DNA of 64,000 nucleotides, taken from Clusia tigrina (lineage: Eukaryota > Arthropoda > Insecta > Diptera > Clusiidae). The translations under genes were made by a program, and so were the position numbers. Below are positions 62,101 through 64,000 of the stretch, in pieces. A model generated the notes under the pieces. The model was not told the origin of the DNA, made no database searches, and was given only the letters and a program-made list of their open reading frames with translations. The stretch's first letter is position 1; the number at the start of each line of letters is the position of its first letter. The stretch spans positions 1,034,001 through 1,098,000 of the forward strand of contig OV050033.1 in NCBI GenBank assembly GCA_920105625.2, read 5' to 3'.

Positions 62101-64000
62101 ACTCGTATAACGATCCAGTGAAATGCATGCATAAGTGCCAGGGAAGAAATAAATGCATAGGGCCCTGTTGCACTTCACGTAGTGCTGTATATTTAAAGGT
62201 CTGACAAGCACTTCTAGGAATTCACGGTGTAATCTCGTATCACTAAATAGTTTCTAATCGTTCGTTTAAATTTACTCGTGAGCTAAGAAAGCATTTGCGC
62301 ACAAAGCAACTCAATGTGTGCATAAAAGCTTCTAAATTGCCATTAATGGAAACAGATGCGAATTATATAAAAACGCTTATCATTTGTGTATGTCCTAAGC
62401 ACAGAAAATGTAAAACATGCCAGTAAGAAGCTGAAACACTGCTTCAGCCTCTGTCTCTGCCCGCTTCCAACCCAAACACTGGCTCAGCTGCTGTTCGGCT
62501 CCGGAGCCGCTTCTGCCGCTGTGCTGCCGAACACTGACACTGTGTCACTGGCAATTAATAACGATCTGTCATGGAGATGTCTAAACAATTATGATTTCAC
62601 AGTGGATGTGCTCATGTGTAAACGATCCTTAGACTCCGCTCGCCAGAAATTCTATACTCAGAACTGCATTGGTGTACACGTATGTATATTTGGCAAACTG
62701 TATGTCGGAGCATCTGTAAGTAGCCATCTCGTATGTGGGTGTGGGTGTGAAATCAGTGTCGAATTGTTTTACGAAAGCAAAAAACTTGCAGCCATGCATC
62801 CTCATAATAAAAATTGAACAAATTGTTTGCTGCTTTGTTTTTTACTTTTCTTATAGCAAATGATGTCATACTGCAAAATCGCACATACTCGTATGCGTTG
62901 TTTATGGACAGAGTGCACGGGAGTATACAAGAGTATACTATATGTGTGTGTGTGTGAGTGAGTGGTGTGGTGTGTAATGTTCTCGCCATGTTGAGTTGTG
63001 CTTTTTTTGTTGTTCTTTTATGTCAATCACTTTGCTGGAAAATGCTGTGCTAAAATAGCGTTTAAAACGTTGCTCTAATTTGTTGTTTTAAGACTTTCAT
63101 GGAAAGTGCATGCGATCATGTTGATTGATGTAAGCCATGTAAGACTGTGTGTGTGTGTGTGCTTTTTAGTTTGAGAATGTGTTTGGCTGCAGCTTAGCAT
63201 ATGTTCTCAACTTCATATATGAGTATCACGATCGGCGATAAGTCTGAATCGTACAAAACTGCGTCTTTTCATTTGCAAGGACAATCAATCATGGGAGGGC
63301 ATGTTGCGAGATGGATGATGAGTGCGTGCAATTGAAATGTGTAAAACAATATTCATAAATATGGGTCAGCTAAGCGGCATGCAGGCCCCTTGAACAAGAG
63401 TGTGGCAATTATATTTATCCAACAGATCACCAGCATTCATTTGAACAATTTATTTCATTAAAATGTATGGCACTAAATAATTATCTTTCATACACTCTTT
63501 TTCTCTCTTTGTCCGCAAATAAACTCGCGGATCCACTCGTAAGGAGCAGTGACTTCAGGCTTTAACGGTTTTATTAGTATAATGGAATGGAATTCGCTGG
63601 TGGCGTTGGCTAATTTCGGGAGGAAATTTTGAAAAAAAGGAAAACTCAATGAATTGAGAAACTCCCCCAAAAACAGAAAGTTATTGAAAGTGGATATTTC
63701 AGAATTAGTTTTTATTTCCCTCTCATCAAGAATTGCCCGCTAGAAGACAAATAGAACTGAATCGCATTAAAATAGCTATTTTATAATGTGCCGTACAAAA
63801 TATATCTACAGAAAACATAACCGTCGTAAATTCACTGATCCGCCATTGCAACATTTACTTTAAAAGATAAATATAAAATATATGGTCAAGTAGTTTAGTT
63901 TAATCAGAAGTTAGCTCAAAGACCTTAGTTGTTAGTTGCCTAGTTCGTAATTTTATCAAGGAATTAATTGTGAATACACTTTTAACTGAAATAACTAATA
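59145..64000. other. Spacer, no gene seen
   Basis: Only short ORFs of no recognised family are present. The longest, 62386-62817 on plus (143 codons), has no family similarity that I recognise. GT repeats occur near 62943-62970 and 63150-63162. A 21-base perfect inverted repeat, GACACCATTTCTTGAATTCA at its left and its inverse at its right, sits around 60505-60541. Confidence 0.5.

Noticed and set aside
62386..62817. 143-codon plus-strand ORF
   Set aside because: Mixed composition, no domain, no splice partner and simple-repeat-like surroundings; treated as chance.
1..64000. CRISPR arrays, bacterial operons, phage or defence islands
   Set aside because: No regularly spaced repeats of that kind; gene structure is spliced and eukaryotic throughout.

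Overview
This window is nuclear DNA of a higher fly (Schizophora). The genes have short introns with GT..AG ends, and their proteins read like close orthologues of Drosophila proteins. Gene content and the AT-rich, element-studded spacers suggest a non-Drosophila acalyptrate such as a tephritid; the species is inference. The six-frame ORFs are only exon pieces. I rebuilt genes by joining exons at splice sites that keep both frame and family similarity.

Layout. 1-4.4 kb: AT-rich spacer with a TA repeat and a TIR element with 8-bp target duplications. 4.4-8.2 kb (+): smoothened, the Hedgehog signal transducer, missing only its first small coding exon. 9.7-10.6 kb (-): a FAR-17a/AIG1/ADTRP-family membrane hydrolase. 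12.7-13.6 kb (-): a four-exon torsin-interacting (LAP1/LULL1-type) protein. 13.8-14.9 kb: a cluster of TIR elements, including two copies that are nothing but terminal repeats (18 and 45 bp). 15.9-17.1 kb (-): a second ADTRP-family gene; a lone matching first exon lies at 27.0-27.2 kb on the same strand. 18.5-20.0 kb (+): intronless amnionless, which would sit inside an intron of that gene if the distal exon is used. 20-30.8 kb: mostly empty. 30.9-31.7 kb (+): PET117-like assembly factor with an unusually long acidic tail. 32.5-33.3 kb (-): U2af38. 33.8-35.1 kb: two further TIR elements. 35.4-37.3 kb (+): Hop/Stip1 co-chaperone. 39.0-40.2 kb (+): selenoprotein-T-like protein with Cys in place of Sec. 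42.4-48.4 kb (-): complete type IV collagen chain, most like viking, including a short signal-peptide exon. 48.4-64 kb: no supported gene, one decayed LINE fragment on the minus strand and simple repeats; it could be intergenic or a long intron.

The genes are housekeeping or developmental neighbours, not an operon or a pathway cluster. No CRISPR, phage or bacterial defence system is present. The most interesting signals are the graded series of TIR-element derivatives, the possible alternative promoter of the second ADTRP-family gene (which changes a catalytic Thr to Ser and would nest amnionless), and the acidic extension of PET117.
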